Below are positions 49,321 through 59,715 of a stretch of 64,000 nucleotides of DNA, piece after piece. The position numbers and the translations under genes are program-made. How positions within the stretch are numbered: the first letter of the stretch is position 1; each line of letters opens with the position of its first letter. The notes below the pieces were generated by a model. That model did not search any database. It was given only the letters and a program-made list of their open reading frames with translations, and was not told the DNA's origin. The DNA comes from an uncultured Lachnospiraceae bacterium (GTDB taxonomy: Bacteria; Bacillota; Clostridia; Lachnospirales; Lachnospiraceae): NCBI GenBank assembly GCA_947625755.1, contig CANQPJ010000002.1:1-64000 (forward strand), in the 5' to 3' direction.

Positions 49321-50430
49321 ATGTCTGGTTCAACTTATGGCAATATTTTTAAAATCACAACTTGGGGAGAATCCCACGGAAAAGCAGTGGGGGTTGTTGT
49401 CGATGGATGCCCTGCCGGAATAAATTTGTCTGAAAACGACATTCAAAAATTTTTAGATAGAAGAAAACCAGGGCAGTCAAAATACACAACGCAAAGAAAT
49501 GAAGACGATAAGGTCGAGCTTTTATCCGGAATATTTGAAGGTAAAACAACCGGTTCCCCTATTTCAATGATTGTGCATAACAAAGACCACCATTCTGCCG
49601 ATTATAGCCAGATTGCATCCTATTACAGACCCGGACACGCTGATTATACTTTTGATGAAAAATACGGTTTCAGAGATTATCGGGGTGGTGGACGTTCCTC
49701 TGGTCGTGAAACGATTGGACGCGTTGCGGGCGGAGCCATTGCCTCCAAAATATTAGAGCAGTTAAATATTTCTATACTTACCTATTCCAAAGCTATTGGA
49801 AATATAGAAATTGATTACAATAATTTTAATCCATCAGAAATAAATAATAATTCTCTATATATGCCGGACCACAGTGCTGCTGTCAGGGCTGGAGAATTAT
49901 TAAAAGAAAAAATGGCTGAAAAAGATTCTGTTGGAGGTATCATCGAATGTCTTATTGATGGTATGCCTGCCGGTATTGGCGAACCAGTATTTGAAAAACT
50001 GGATGCCAATCTTGCAAAAGCGGTTATGTCGATTGGTGCTGTTAAAGGTATTGAAATCGGAGACGGTTTTGCCGTATCTCATTCTACCGGTTCCGACAAT
50101 AATGACGGTTTCCGAAGTGAGAATGGAAAAATTTTTAAAACAGCCAACCATGCAGGTGGCATTTTGGGTGGTATCAGTGATGGCTCGCAAATTGTACTCC
50201 GTGCCGCTGTAAAACCTACTCCTTCTATTGCCAAAACACAGTCTACAGTGACAAAATCCGGTGAGAACATTGATGTCAATATCAAAGGCCGCCATGATCC
50301 GATTATTGTTCCAAGAGCGGTTGTCGTCGTGGAATCAATGACTGCCATTACACTAGTTGATATGTTATTCAATGCCATGACCTCCCGAATGGATAAAATT
50401 ATTGAGTTTTGGAAAAATACAAATATTTAG
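49321..50430 (+). CDS. aroC: Chorismate synthase
   Basis: TTWGESHGKAVGVVVDGCPAG; RDYRGGGRSSGRETIGRVAGGAIA. Confidence 0.96.
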   Translation: MSGSTYGNIFKITTWGESHGKAVGVVVDGCPAGINLSENDIQKFLDRRKPGQSKYTTQRNEDDKVELLSGIFEGKTTGSPISMIVHNKDHHSADYSQIASYYRPGHADYTFDEKYGFRDYRGGGRSSGRETIGRVAGGAIASKILEQLNISILTYSKAIGNIEIDYNNFNPSEINNNSLYMPDHSAAVRAGELLKEKMAEKDSVGGIIECLIDGMPAGIGEPVFEKLDANLAKAVMSIGAVKGIEIGDGFAVSHSTGSDNNDGFRSENGKIFKTANHAGGILGGISDGSQIVLRAAVKPTPSIAKTQSTVTKSGENIDVNIKGRHDPIIVPRAVVVVESMTAITLVDMLFNAMTSRMDKIIEFWKNTNI

Positions 50431-50527
50431 ATAACAAAAACTTCGTAACCGAACTCTTGCAAAAACATGGGTTTTCAGGCAGGGCTGTCTTCCCGTGCCT
50501 CTGCGATTATTGTTGAACATTTTGATT

Positions 50528-50932
50528 GGAACTGTAAAAAGTCTTTTTACATGGAAGTTTTTGTCAAGCTGCCAAGTATATATGTAAAATTTTCGGGCAT
50601 TCATGATGCAGGAGAATGAATTACATATATTTTTTGCCAAACCAACCCATTATACATGTAAAATCTTTGGATATCCATGATGAGGGAGAATATATTACAT
50701 ATACTTTTTACCAAGCCAGCCAGGCATATATGTAAAATTTTCGAACATTCATGATGAGGGAGAATATATTACATATACTTTTTTGTCAAGCCAACCGAGT
50801 ATATATGTAAAATCTTGAGAAATCCATGCCAAGTGAAAATATATTACATATCTATATATAATTATAAAAAACTAATATATGTAAATTATAAATATGATTT
50901 ATGGCAGGGCTGCTTTATCTTTTTACAGTCCC
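50528..50932. repeat. 74-bp-period repeat element, copy B, with terminal inverted repeats
   Basis: ATGTAAA anchors at 50582, 50656, 50730, 50805 and 50879; ends GGAACTGTAAAAAG and CTTTTTACAGTCCC. Confidence 0.85.
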
Positions 50933-50944
50933 TTATACTATAAA

Positions 50945-50990
50945 AGAAAGGATTCCACCGAAAAAATTTCATTTCGGTAGAATCCTTCCT
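50945..50990 (-). terminator. Terminator of leucine-rich repeat gene
   Basis: AAGGATTCTACCGAAA...TTTCGGTGGAATCCTT hairpin. Confidence 0.75.
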
Positions 50991-50998
50991 TTTTTACT

Positions 50999-52339
50999 CT
51001 ACTTTACACGAATCTTTACTTTATAACTCTGTTTCGTTGTTCTGAGAGTTACTGTGATTGTAGCTCTTCCTTTCCTTAATGCTTTTATTTTCCCTTTTGA
51101 TGTAACCTTTACCACTTTCTTATTGGATGAAGCAAACTTGAGAATATTTGTCTTAAGGATACCACGCTTCTTAAATTTTGTATTTTTGTTATAAATGTAC
51201 GCTTTCGTATTTAACTTCTGGGTAGTTCCTCTTTTTAGAACAACTTTTCTCTTTTTCGCCTTAATCGTTTTAATATATTCTGCTCTGTAATCCTTTGTTT
51301 TATGATTGGCTGTTAACGTTGCTTTTGCAATATAAGTATTATATTTCTTGCCGTTATTTTTGTATTGCTTTTTCAGATAGGATGGCATAATCAACTTTGT
51401 TTTGCTGCGATTGAATGAATCTTTATGCATTTTAATAACACTGTCCGGTATTTTTACTTTTTTGATTTTTGTATTTTTTGAAAAAGCTAAAGCACTTATA
51501 ACCTGAAGCGAATTTGATAACTTTACAGAGGATAAATTACAATTCCGAAAAGCAGCATTTCCAATACTAATTACACTATTTGGTATAGCGACTTTTTCTA
51601 AAGAAGTGCATCCCTCAAAAGCTGAATTATATATTCTTTCCAACTGCTTGCTCCAGTTTATTTTTTTCAGTTTCTTACATTGCGAAAAACTAAATTCTCC
51701 AATAATTTTAATATTTTGAGGAAGTGTAATTTCTTCCAGATTTGAATTTCTATATCCGTAGTCTTCAACCATTGTATATTTTTCATTGGCAGAAAGTGTT
51801 AAATTTTTTAAATAAGAATTTTCGCTTATGCCATAGCTTTTTGTCACTGTAGATGGCTCGATATAGCTTGTTGTTTTTTTACCTCTTGGATAATTGAAAA
51901 GTGTAAGTTGTTTTTTATCAAATAACACACCGTCTTTCACTGAAAAATACTGATTTTCAGAAACCACATCATAGCTTTCTATTTCTATTTTATTATCTTC
52001 ACCGGAAATATTGGATAATTCCAGTCTGCTATTTACTGTTTTGATATTCTTACCAAGTGTCACTTTTTTAAATGACTTCATTTTGCCTTCCAGCGAGGCT
52101 AGAGATACGACATTATATCCACCCAAAGTTTCAGGAATACTGATTTCGCTTTCATTACCTAAATATCCACAAATTTCAACTTCACCAGCCGTACCGGAAT
52201 GATTAATTATTCTGTATTGGAAATTTCCCTCTGTTAATATTTGTTCAGCGGCACGTGCTGTACAATCTGCCTGTATAAATAGTGATATAATTAAGATAAA
52301 CGCCATTAATTTTTTAAAATACTTATAAGTTTTTTTCAT
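50999..52339 (-). CDS. Secreted BspA-like leucine-rich repeat protein
   Basis: Signal peptide; LRR_5 repeats (IGEFSFSQCKKLKKINW, IYNSAFEGCTSLEKVAIPNSVISIGNAAFRNC); C-terminal Big_2-like region. Confidence 0.85.
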   Translation of the reverse strand: MKKTYKYFKKLMAFILIISLFIQADCTARAAEQILTEGNFQYRIINHSGTAGEVEICGYLGNESEISIPETLGGYNVVSLASLEGKMKSFKKVTLGKNIKTVNSRLELSNISGEDNKIEIESYDVVSENQYFSVKDGVLFDKKQLTLFNYPRGKKTTSYIEPSTVTKSYGISENSYLKNLTLSANEKYTMVEDYGYRNSNLEEITLPQNIKIIGEFSFSQCKKLKKINWSKQLERIYNSAFEGCTSLEKVAIPNSVISIGNAAFRNCNLSSVKLSNSLQVISALAFSKNTKIKKVKIPDSVIKMHKDSFNRSKTKLIMPSYLKKQYKNNGKKYNTYIAKATLTANHKTKDYRAEYIKTIKAKKRKVVLKRGTTQKLNTKAYIYNKNTKFKKRGILKTNILKFASSNKKVVKVTSKGKIKALRKGRATITVTLRTTKQSYKVKIRVK

Positions 52340-52563
52340 TCTAATCCCTCCAATATTTTATTAATTGTTTTAAACCACTCTTCGCTATAGAATGTATGTA
52401 TTGCACATCCAATTCTTTTTATAATTACGCTATGTTACCATTCTTTTTCACCTCTTCCCCACATTTTCCGTTCATTTTTATTATTTATATTTTTTTTCAA
52501 CCACTTAATACATTTTTTAAGTAATTGATTGGTTCTTTATTTACAAATTTAACCGATATATAA

Positions 52564-52600
52564 AAAAATCCCCTTGCACCTGCAAGGGGAAATAAAACTA
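52564..52600. terminator. Terminator hairpin TCCCCTTGCACCTGCAAGGGGA
   Basis: GC-rich hairpin flanked by A/T tracts. Confidence 0.65.
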
Positions 52601-52752
52601 TTTTATTTTTTCATATTAAGAATTTAAGAATTTTTACTCGTCCCCTTACTATTTTAATATTAGCACTTTCCAAATTCTGTGTCAATGACATTTTTCACTT
52701 TTATGCGACATTATATGACATGTATTCTTCTTTACCTTAACTTTTGCTTTTA

Positions 52753-53172
52753 CTAACTTTTCATCAGCATCTTTTCATATGCTAATCCAACGATAAACCA
52801 TAATGGCGCATAGTCCCAACGGATTACACCCTTAACATTATATTTACTGTTGCTGTAATCCCACGGACATCTGTTCTTTTTCTTTAACATGGTTCCTGTA
52901 GTATATTCAGTAGCAAAAATACCCGCAGTATAAATTAATCCACGCTCTACTGTCTTCCTGTTATGCTTTTTTAACTGGTTACTGACAGGTTTTATCAATG
53001 CCGCCATCCCATATATCGGAAACATCCATATAGAAGTCTGTCCAATCAATTTATAATCTTTTTTCTTAATACAACAGGCTGATGTAAAGAGCACTTCCAT
53101 ACACCAGCCTGCGATTCCGCATTTTATAAAATTTTTATTCATTACACTCTTCATATGTGTAATTATTAGCAA
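52753..53172 (-). CDS. Putative ABC-transporter permease-like membrane protein (PF06541-like)
   Basis: GIAGWCMEVLF...SIWMFPIYG...CPWDYS...GVIRWDYAPLWFIVGLAYE. Confidence 0.7.
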   Translation of the reverse strand: MLIITHMKSVMNKNFIKCGIAGWCMEVLFTSACCIKKKDYKLIGQTSIWMFPIYGMAALIKPVSNQLKKHNRKTVERGLIYTAGIFATEYTTGTMLKKKNRCPWDYSNSKYNVKGVIRWDYAPLWFIVGLAYEKMLMKS

Positions 53173-53184
53173 TTCTGTATTCTT

Positions 53185-54426
53185 TTATTCATATAATGGA
53201 TATTTATCTGTTAAGCCTTTTACTTTTGCTTTTACTTTTTCACAGTTTCCACTCAAATCATTCGCAACATCTGACATACATTCTGCAATAATATCCATAT
53301 CTTCCGCTTTGAGACCTCTGGCAGTTACTGCAGGCGTGCCGATTCTTACGCCACTGGTAATTCCCGGTTTTTGAGGGTCATTTGGAATAGCATTTTTATT
53401 ACATGTAATATTTGCTGCATCTAATGCAATCTCAAATTCTTTACCTGTAATATTCTTACTTCTCAAATCAACCAGCATCAGATGATTGTCTGTTCCACCG
53501 GATACCAAATCAAATCCTCTGTCTGTCAGTCCCTTTGCCAATGCCTGTGCATTAACTAAAATATTTTTTGCGTATTCTTTAAAATCATCTGATAAAGCTT
53601 CCTTGAAACAAACCGCCTTTGCAGCTATCACATGCATTAAAGGTCCACCCTGAATTCCCGGAAATACTGCTTTGTTTAATTTATGTTCTAGTGCAAATTC
53701 TTCACTGGATAAAATAAGTCCTCCCCTTGGACCTCTTAACGTCTTGTGGGTAGTAGTTGTTGTTACATGGGCATAAGGAATAGGACTCATATGCTGTTCT
53801 CCTGCCACAAGTCCGGCAATATGCGCCATATCTACCATAAGATATGCTCCAACTTCATCTGCAATCTCCCTGAACTTTTTAAAATCTATTTTTCTAGGAT
53901 AAGCACTTGCTCCTGCCACAATGAGTTTTGGCTGATTTTTGATTGCAATATCTCTTACTTTGTCATAGTCGATAAATCCGTTATCATCAACACCGTACGG
54001 TACGATATTAAAATATGTACCCGACATATTTACCGGAGAACCATGTGTTAAATGCCCTCCTGCATCCAGACTCATTCCCATAACAGTATCACCCGGCTGA
54101 ACCAGTGCAAAAAATACTGCCATGTTAGCCTGGGCTCCTGAATGCGGCTGAACATTGGCATATGTACATCCAAACAACTTCTTTGCTCTATCAATTGCCA
54201 GCTGCTCTACAATATCTACATATTCACAGCCGCCATAATATCTCTTTCCCGGGTATCCTTCTGCATATTTATTGGTTAAATGACTGCCCATAGCAGCCAT
54301 AACTCCCCTGCTGACCAAATTTTCTGATGCAATCAGCTCAAGATGTGAACGCTGTCTTGCCAATTCATCTTCCATTGCCGAAAAAATTTCTGCATCTGCA
54401 TTTTTGACTTCATCAAATGAAAACAT
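53185..54426 (-). CDS. glyA: Serine hydroxymethyltransferase
   Basis: [53 protein letters not shown]. Confidence 0.97.
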   Translation of the reverse strand: MFSFDEVKNADAEIFSAMEDELARQRSHLELIASENLVSRGVMAAMGSHLTNKYAEGYPGKRYYGGCEYVDIVEQLAIDRAKKLFGCTYANVQPHSGAQANMAVFFALVQPGDTVMGMSLDAGGHLTHGSPVNMSGTYFNIVPYGVDDNGFIDYDKVRDIAIKNQPKLIVAGASAYPRKIDFKKFREIADEVGAYLMVDMAHIAGLVAGEQHMSPIPYAHVTTTTTHKTLRGPRGGLILSSEEFALEHKLNKAVFPGIQGGPLMHVIAAKAVCFKEALSDDFKEYAKNILVNAQALAKGLTDRGFDLVSGGTDNHLMLVDLRSKNITGKEFEIALDAANITCNKNAIPNDPQKPGITSGVRIGTPAVTARGLKAEDMDIIAECMSDVANDLSGNCEKVKAKVKGLTDKYPLYE

Positions 54427-54562
54427 CTGTATTCCTCCTAACATATATGTACTGCACCGGATTATCAGTGCAGTTGTAAATTTATTCTATCTTATCATAA
54501 GATGAATTATTTTCATATCGTTTTTTTTATTATTAATGCATTTTTCTAAAAACCGATGATGC

Positions 54563-55525
54563 TTAATCCTGATGATGTTCACATTCTTCTTCCTTTGCTC
54601 TTTCAGTACATTCTTTATCTTCACATAAGTTTTCAATTACAGTTGTACAGCTTTCATTATCGCATTTTATTTCTTTTTTTAATTTGCCCTCACACTTTGG
54701 CGGTTCTAACTCCAAAGGTTTGATTTCTCTAGACAGCAATCCGTTTTCTACAAATCTTTTGCATATCTTTTTTTCTTCATCCTCAATACTTGCCTTCGGT
54801 GGAACTGTACGTCCTATATAATCAATTTTATAAGCCTCATAATATACAGTTCTCAAAATAAGAGAAAGTCCTGCGGAAAAAGTTCCATCACAGGCATTAA
54901 AATTCATTGCTTTTCCTATTCCTGTAATATTAATGCCGTTTGCTACCTGATTTTTCCCTTCCGCAAGGCTTACAACATTAATATATTTTTTATCTTTATT
55001 CCCTTTTGTTCCTACTCCGTACGGTGTGTAAAGCTCCAATGATATAACGGACGGATTTGTCTTTTCGTTCATATACTTATAATCGGGACTGTATTTATCT
55101 GCCGGTAAATAATTCACTGTAATACCTGTCTCATCCAGATATTTATTACATCCGTCATAAAGTTTGACATTAAAGGTAACGTATACATTTGTCAAAGATA
55201 TTTTGCTGCAGTTTGGTTTATTCGTGCATGACACCCTTGTTTTTACATGGTGGCATGGCGGTACTTTACAGTTTTCCATATCTTTCTGTGAAATATCTGT
55301 TTTTTTAGATAAAGATATATCTGCTACATCCAATCTGATTTTCTCTACGGTAGGATTTTCTCTCAAAACTGATGCCGGAAGTGTAACTGTTCGACACACG
55401 TTAACTCCTATTTCATCATATATTACCGGAGCAAAAATCGACAAAACTTCCGGCTTGCCACATATTTCACGGTTGCATACATCAATCTCTCTACAACATT
55501 TTTTACAATTACAGGTTTTCAACAT
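54563..55525 (-). CDS. Cys-rich hypothetical protein
   Basis: 320 aa, clustered CxxC motifs at both ends. Confidence 0.6.
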   Translation of the reverse strand: MLKTCNCKKCCREIDVCNREICGKPEVLSIFAPVIYDEIGVNVCRTVTLPASVLRENPTVEKIRLDVADISLSKKTDISQKDMENCKVPPCHHVKTRVSCTNKPNCSKISLTNVYVTFNVKLYDGCNKYLDETGITVNYLPADKYSPDYKYMNEKTNPSVISLELYTPYGVGTKGNKDKKYINVVSLAEGKNQVANGINITGIGKAMNFNACDGTFSAGLSLILRTVYYEAYKIDYIGRTVPPKASIEDEEKKICKRFVENGLLSREIKPLELEPPKCEGKLKKEIKCDNESCTTVIENLCEDKECTERAKEEECEHHQD

Positions 55526-55674
55526 TTTTCCTCCTTTTGTTCCACACTATATCATATGCTTTTTGATATTTTTTGTTCTATTTTAAGAAGAAACAAAATA
55601 TATATTAAATAGTGTGAAATATTTCAAAACCACACAAGATTATTCACGATTAATCATTTGAAATGGAGAAATAA

Positions 55675-56433
55675 ATGTATAAAATATTAGCTTTTGAAAA
55701 CGGACAACCAATTATTTTATTTTTAGACAGCGGAAAAGTGTACATGTACACAGCCTCCGGAGGAAAAATTTTTTCAAGGGGACTATTGTTTAATGATGTA
55801 GGCAAAGATTTTGATGTATTTTCCGGAAAAGAAAAATACATATACTATATTTCAACAGATAAGAAAATCAAACTGGCAGTTTTAAACCGTGATCATTTTA
55901 CCGAATTTTTATCAATTCCAATGGAGGACCAAAAGCATAACATTGAAATCGTTAATGTATCACCACTGATGTGTCAGAATGAACTTTACATCTTTTACTG
56001 CAATCACAACAAAGAACAGGGAAAATATGAAATTTATTATATTTTGTCCTCCTTTCCAAACAAAAGCTGTCTGATTAAAAGAAATATTGATACCAATAAA
56101 GGATTTGATGTATTTAAAGCAAATAATACAATCGGTGTTGTTTTAAATTCTAATTATTATTACTTAAACAAAGATAAACAGCTCATTGATATAAAAAATT
56201 CCGCAGACAGTCAATTAGAAATTACTTCTCTGGAGGAAAAAATTGAAGATTTAAAGTCTGCATTGTCAGATAAAAGCGACAAACTTATAGAAGTTCAAAA
56301 ACAGCTGTGCGGAAAAGAGAACGAAATTGGAAAATTAAAGGCAACACAAAAACATATTACAGAACAATATAATGAACTGGCTGAATATGCCGGAAAATTA
56401 CAGGAAGAGCTGCGAAATATCCGATATATGTAA
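55675..56433 (+). CDS. Hypothetical protein with C-terminal coiled coil
   Basis: 252 aa; C-terminal heptad-like region ITSLEEKIEDLKSALSDKSDKLIEVQKQL... Confidence 0.6.
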   Translation: MYKILAFENGQPIILFLDSGKVYMYTASGGKIFSRGLLFNDVGKDFDVFSGKEKYIYYISTDKKIKLAVLNRDHFTEFLSIPMEDQKHNIEIVNVSPLMCQNELYIFYCNHNKEQGKYEIYYILSSFPNKSCLIKRNIDTNKGFDVFKANNTIGVVLNSNYYYLNKDKQLIDIKNSADSQLEITSLEEKIEDLKSALSDKSDKLIEVQKQLCGKENEIGKLKATQKHITEQYNELAEYAGKLQEELRNIRYM

Positions 56434-56464
56434 TATTTACCAAATTACTGCCCAAAAAACATTA

Positions 56465-56516
56465 AAATAGGATGTCCTCAAAAGCCGTTAGACTTTTGCG
56501 ACACCCTATTTTTGTT
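56465..56516. terminator. Bidirectional terminator
   Basis: AAAATAGGATGTCCTCAAAAGCCGTTAGACTTTTGCGACACCCTATTTTT. Confidence 0.75.
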
Positions 56517-58303
56517 TATTCTTCCGTTTTATTTTTTATATCAATCGATAACTCCTCTAACTGCTTTGCATCAACCGCACTTGGGGCTGATGTCATTAGG
56601 CATGAGGCATCTTTTACCTTCGGGAAAGCAATAACTTCACGAATATTATTTTCTCCTGCCATATGCATTATCAGTCTGTCAAGACCATATGCAAGTCCTG
56701 CATGCGGTGGAACACCATATTTGAAAGCATCCAGCAGAAATCCAAACTGTTCATGCGCCTGCTCCTCTGTAAATCCAAGCGCCTGAAACATTTTCTCCTG
56801 AATATCTGCCTGATGAATCCTTACACTTCCTCCACCCAGCTCCGTACCGTTTAACACAATATCGTAAGCCTTTGCACGAACCTTTCCTAAATCCGTTTCC
56901 AGATAAGGTAAATCTTCTTCCATCGGCATTGTAAACGGATGATGCATCGCAATATATCTTTCCTGTTCATCCGACCACTCAAATTGTGGAAATTCCACTA
57001 CCCATAAAAAGTTCCATTGATTTTTATCAATTAATTCAAGGGTCTCTGCAAGTTCTAAACGCAGGGCACCAAGGACATTCCAGACAATTTTATCTCTGTC
57101 TGCTGCAAACAATAATAAGTCCTTCGGCTGTCCTTCCATAGCGCTTACCAGATGATCCAACTCTTCTTCAGTCATAAATTTTGCAAAGGATGACTTGTAT
57201 GTACCATCCTCATTAATACAAAGATAAGCAAGTCCTTTCGCCCCATTTCCCTTGGCAGATTCCACTAACTTATCAATTTTCTTTCTTGGCATTGCGCCCT
57301 GACCTTTTACATTGATTCCACGGACAGTTCCACCATTTTTAATAGCACCGGTAAATACGCCGAATCCGCAATTTTTAACCACATCGGTTACATTAACTAA
57401 TTCCATGCCAAATCTGGTGTCCGGTTTGTCAGAACCAAATCTATCCATAGCCTCCTGCCATGTCAGCCTTGGCATTGGAAGTGGAATATCAACATTGAGA
57501 ATTTCTTTAAACATTGCCTGAAGCAGACGTTCATTGACATCAATAACATCATCAATATCCACAAAAGATAATTCCATATCCACCTGTGTAAATTCCGGTT
57601 GCCTGTCTGCTCTTAAATCTTCATCCCTATAGCATCTGGCAATCTGGATATAGCGGTCATATCCTGAACACATTAATAACTGTTTAAATAGCTGCGGAGA
57701 CTGCGGAAGCGCATAAAATTCTCCCGGATGTATACGGCTCGGAACAAGATAATCTCTGGCGCCTTCCGGTGTAGATTTGCAAAGTGTAGGCGTTTCTATC
57801 TCGATAAATCCTTCTTCTGACATAAATTTACGAATAAATGTAGTTACATCACTGCGGAGCTTTAAATTCTTCTGCAATGTAGGACGCCTCAAGTCTAAAT
57901 AGCGGTATTGCAGTCTTAAATCCTCTCTTGTATTTACATCATCTTCTACTGGAAATGGAGGGGTTTCAGATTCTGAAAGTATGACAAGATTGTCGACAGT
58001 CACCTCAATATCTCCGGTTGCCAAATCTTTATTCACTGCTCCGTCACGCTTTCTGACCTTTCCCTGTGCTGCAATAACATATTCACTTCTGAGTTCTTTT
58101 GCCTTTTCAAATACCTGCCCATCATTTTCGTCAAAAACCAACTGCAAAATACCCGTTCTGTCTCTCAAATCTATAAAAATTAGACTGCCTAGATTTCTTC
58201 TTTTCTGAACCCATCCCATAACAGTAACCGTTTCACCTATATTTTTACGGTCGACTTCTGTACATCTGTGACTTCTATGCAGTCCCTGCATTGATTCTGC
58301 CAT
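56516..58303 (-). CDS. aspS: Aspartyl-tRNA synthetase
   Basis: RDRTGILQLVF; YRYLDLRRPTLQKNLKLRS; CYRDEDLRADRQPEFTQVDMELSF. Confidence 0.97.
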   Translation of the reverse strand: MAESMQGLHRSHRCTEVDRKNIGETVTVMGWVQKRRNLGSLIFIDLRDRTGILQLVFDENDGQVFEKAKELRSEYVIAAQGKVRKRDGAVNKDLATGDIEVTVDNLVILSESETPPFPVEDDVNTREDLRLQYRYLDLRRPTLQKNLKLRSDVTTFIRKFMSEEGFIEIETPTLCKSTPEGARDYLVPSRIHPGEFYALPQSPQLFKQLLMCSGYDRYIQIARCYRDEDLRADRQPEFTQVDMELSFVDIDDVIDVNERLLQAMFKEILNVDIPLPMPRLTWQEAMDRFGSDKPDTRFGMELVNVTDVVKNCGFGVFTGAIKNGGTVRGINVKGQGAMPRKKIDKLVESAKGNGAKGLAYLCINEDGTYKSSFAKFMTEEELDHLVSAMEGQPKDLLLFAADRDKIVWNVLGALRLELAETLELIDKNQWNFLWVVEFPQFEWSDEQERYIAMHHPFTMPMEEDLPYLETDLGKVRAKAYDIVLNGTELGGGSVRIHQADIQEKMFQALGFTEEQAHEQFGFLLDAFKYGVPPHAGLAYGLDRLIMHMAGENNIREVIAFPKVKDASCLMTSAPSAVDAKQLEELSIDIKNKTEE

Positions 58304-58392
58304 AATAAATTCCTCCCACTATTCTACATCACTATGCAAAAACACTTGTTTTACCTGCTTGTATCACATTTGATAAAGTGACTCATAGCACT

Positions 58393-59652
58393 TTAATTCA
58401 GGGGATTTTTGAAAAACTCCTTAAAATTCTCATATCCCTGTGCTTTGAGCTGTTCCTTTTGAAACTTTTTATTTTTATTCATTCTGGTAACCAGTACTCT
58501 GGTACCTGCCTGCCTTTCTTTTTGCGCCTGTGCAATTACCTCACAAAGTCTGTCACTATCAACTCCTTTTTCAATGAGATATACAACCTTGTTCGAATCC
58601 TCTGGAATCTTAAATCCCTGTTCCATGAGTAAAAGAACAATTCTTTCAAATCCAATAGAAAATCCACATGCAGGAACATCATGCCCTGTAAACTTGCCAA
58701 CCATCTTGTCATAACGTCCACCGCCTCCGCAGCTTCCGCCAAACTCCGGAATAGCTATTTCAAAAATTGTTCCTGTATAATATGACATTCCTCTTACTAA
58801 TGTTGGATCAAATACAATTTCAAAATCAGATGCCTTTGTAGCTTTGACGCTGTCAATAATCTCATTCATCCACTGCTTTACATCATCGCCCATATATTCG
58901 CCCAAGATTTCAGCTAAATATCCAATCGGATCGGATTGTTGCTGAATTTCAGCAAAAAGCTGTGTATATTTTTCAACGGATTCCTGTGGGAAATCATTCT
59001 TCACCAGCTCTTCTTTTATACCATCCAGCCCAATCTTGTCCATCTTATCCAGTATAATAAATACACGGTCAAAACTTTCCTCCGGAAATCCACTGTAAGC
59101 AGCCATTGCCTTTAATATTCTTCTCTCATTGATTCGAATCTGAAAGTTTTTAAATCCTAATTTTTCAAGAGTGGTCGTTGTAGCTAAAATCAGCTCAATT
59201 TCAGCTAAATTGCTGGAATCTCCTAATATATCAATATCACACTGCATAAACTGACGGTATCTGCCACGTTGAGGTCTGTCGGCACGCCATACATTTCCCA
59301 TTTGAAGCGCCTTAAAAGGTGTAGGCAGGTCATTTGCATTCTTTGAATAATATCTGACCAGTGGAACTGTCAGGTCATATCTCAAACCATTGTCCACTAC
59401 ATCATTTTCTTCCTGTGCTGTCTGAAGATTTAACTTTTCCCCTCTTTTTAAGATTTTAAAAATTAATTTTTCGTTTTCTCCCCCCTGCTTGTTCGTAAGG
59501 TTTGAAATATTTTCTACGCACGGGGTTTCAATCTGGGTGAAACCAAATGCAGTATAAGTTTCTTTAATTACATTCTGTACATAATTTCTGATTTTCATTT
59601 CTTCAGGTAATATGTCTTTCATTCCGGTTACAGGTTTTTTACTTAAAGCCAT
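58393..59652 (-). CDS. hisS: Histidyl-tRNA synthetase
   Basis: GMKDILPEEMKIRNYVQ; LRYDLTVPLVRY; GRYRQFMQCDIDILG. Confidence 0.96.
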   Translation of the reverse strand: MALSKKPVTGMKDILPEEMKIRNYVQNVIKETYTAFGFTQIETPCVENISNLTNKQGGENEKLIFKILKRGEKLNLQTAQEENDVVDNGLRYDLTVPLVRYYSKNANDLPTPFKALQMGNVWRADRPQRGRYRQFMQCDIDILGDSSNLAEIELILATTTTLEKLGFKNFQIRINERRILKAMAAYSGFPEESFDRVFIILDKMDKIGLDGIKEELVKNDFPQESVEKYTQLFAEIQQQSDPIGYLAEILGEYMGDDVKQWMNEIIDSVKATKASDFEIVFDPTLVRGMSYYTGTIFEIAIPEFGGSCGGGGRYDKMVGKFTGHDVPACGFSIGFERIVLLLMEQGFKIPEDSNKVVYLIEKGVDSDRLCEVIAQAQKERQAGTRVLVTRMNKNKKFQKEQLKAQGYENFKEFFKNPLN

Positions 59653-59715
59653 CTTTTTGCTCCTTTTTATTTATAGTTTAATTATTTTACTATTAAATCA
59701 GGAAGAAAACAAGAT

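Noticed and set aside
50528-50932. CRISPR-like array (regular 74-bp period)
   Set aside because: Same reason as copy A; it is also a homologous inverted copy with terminal inverted repeats.
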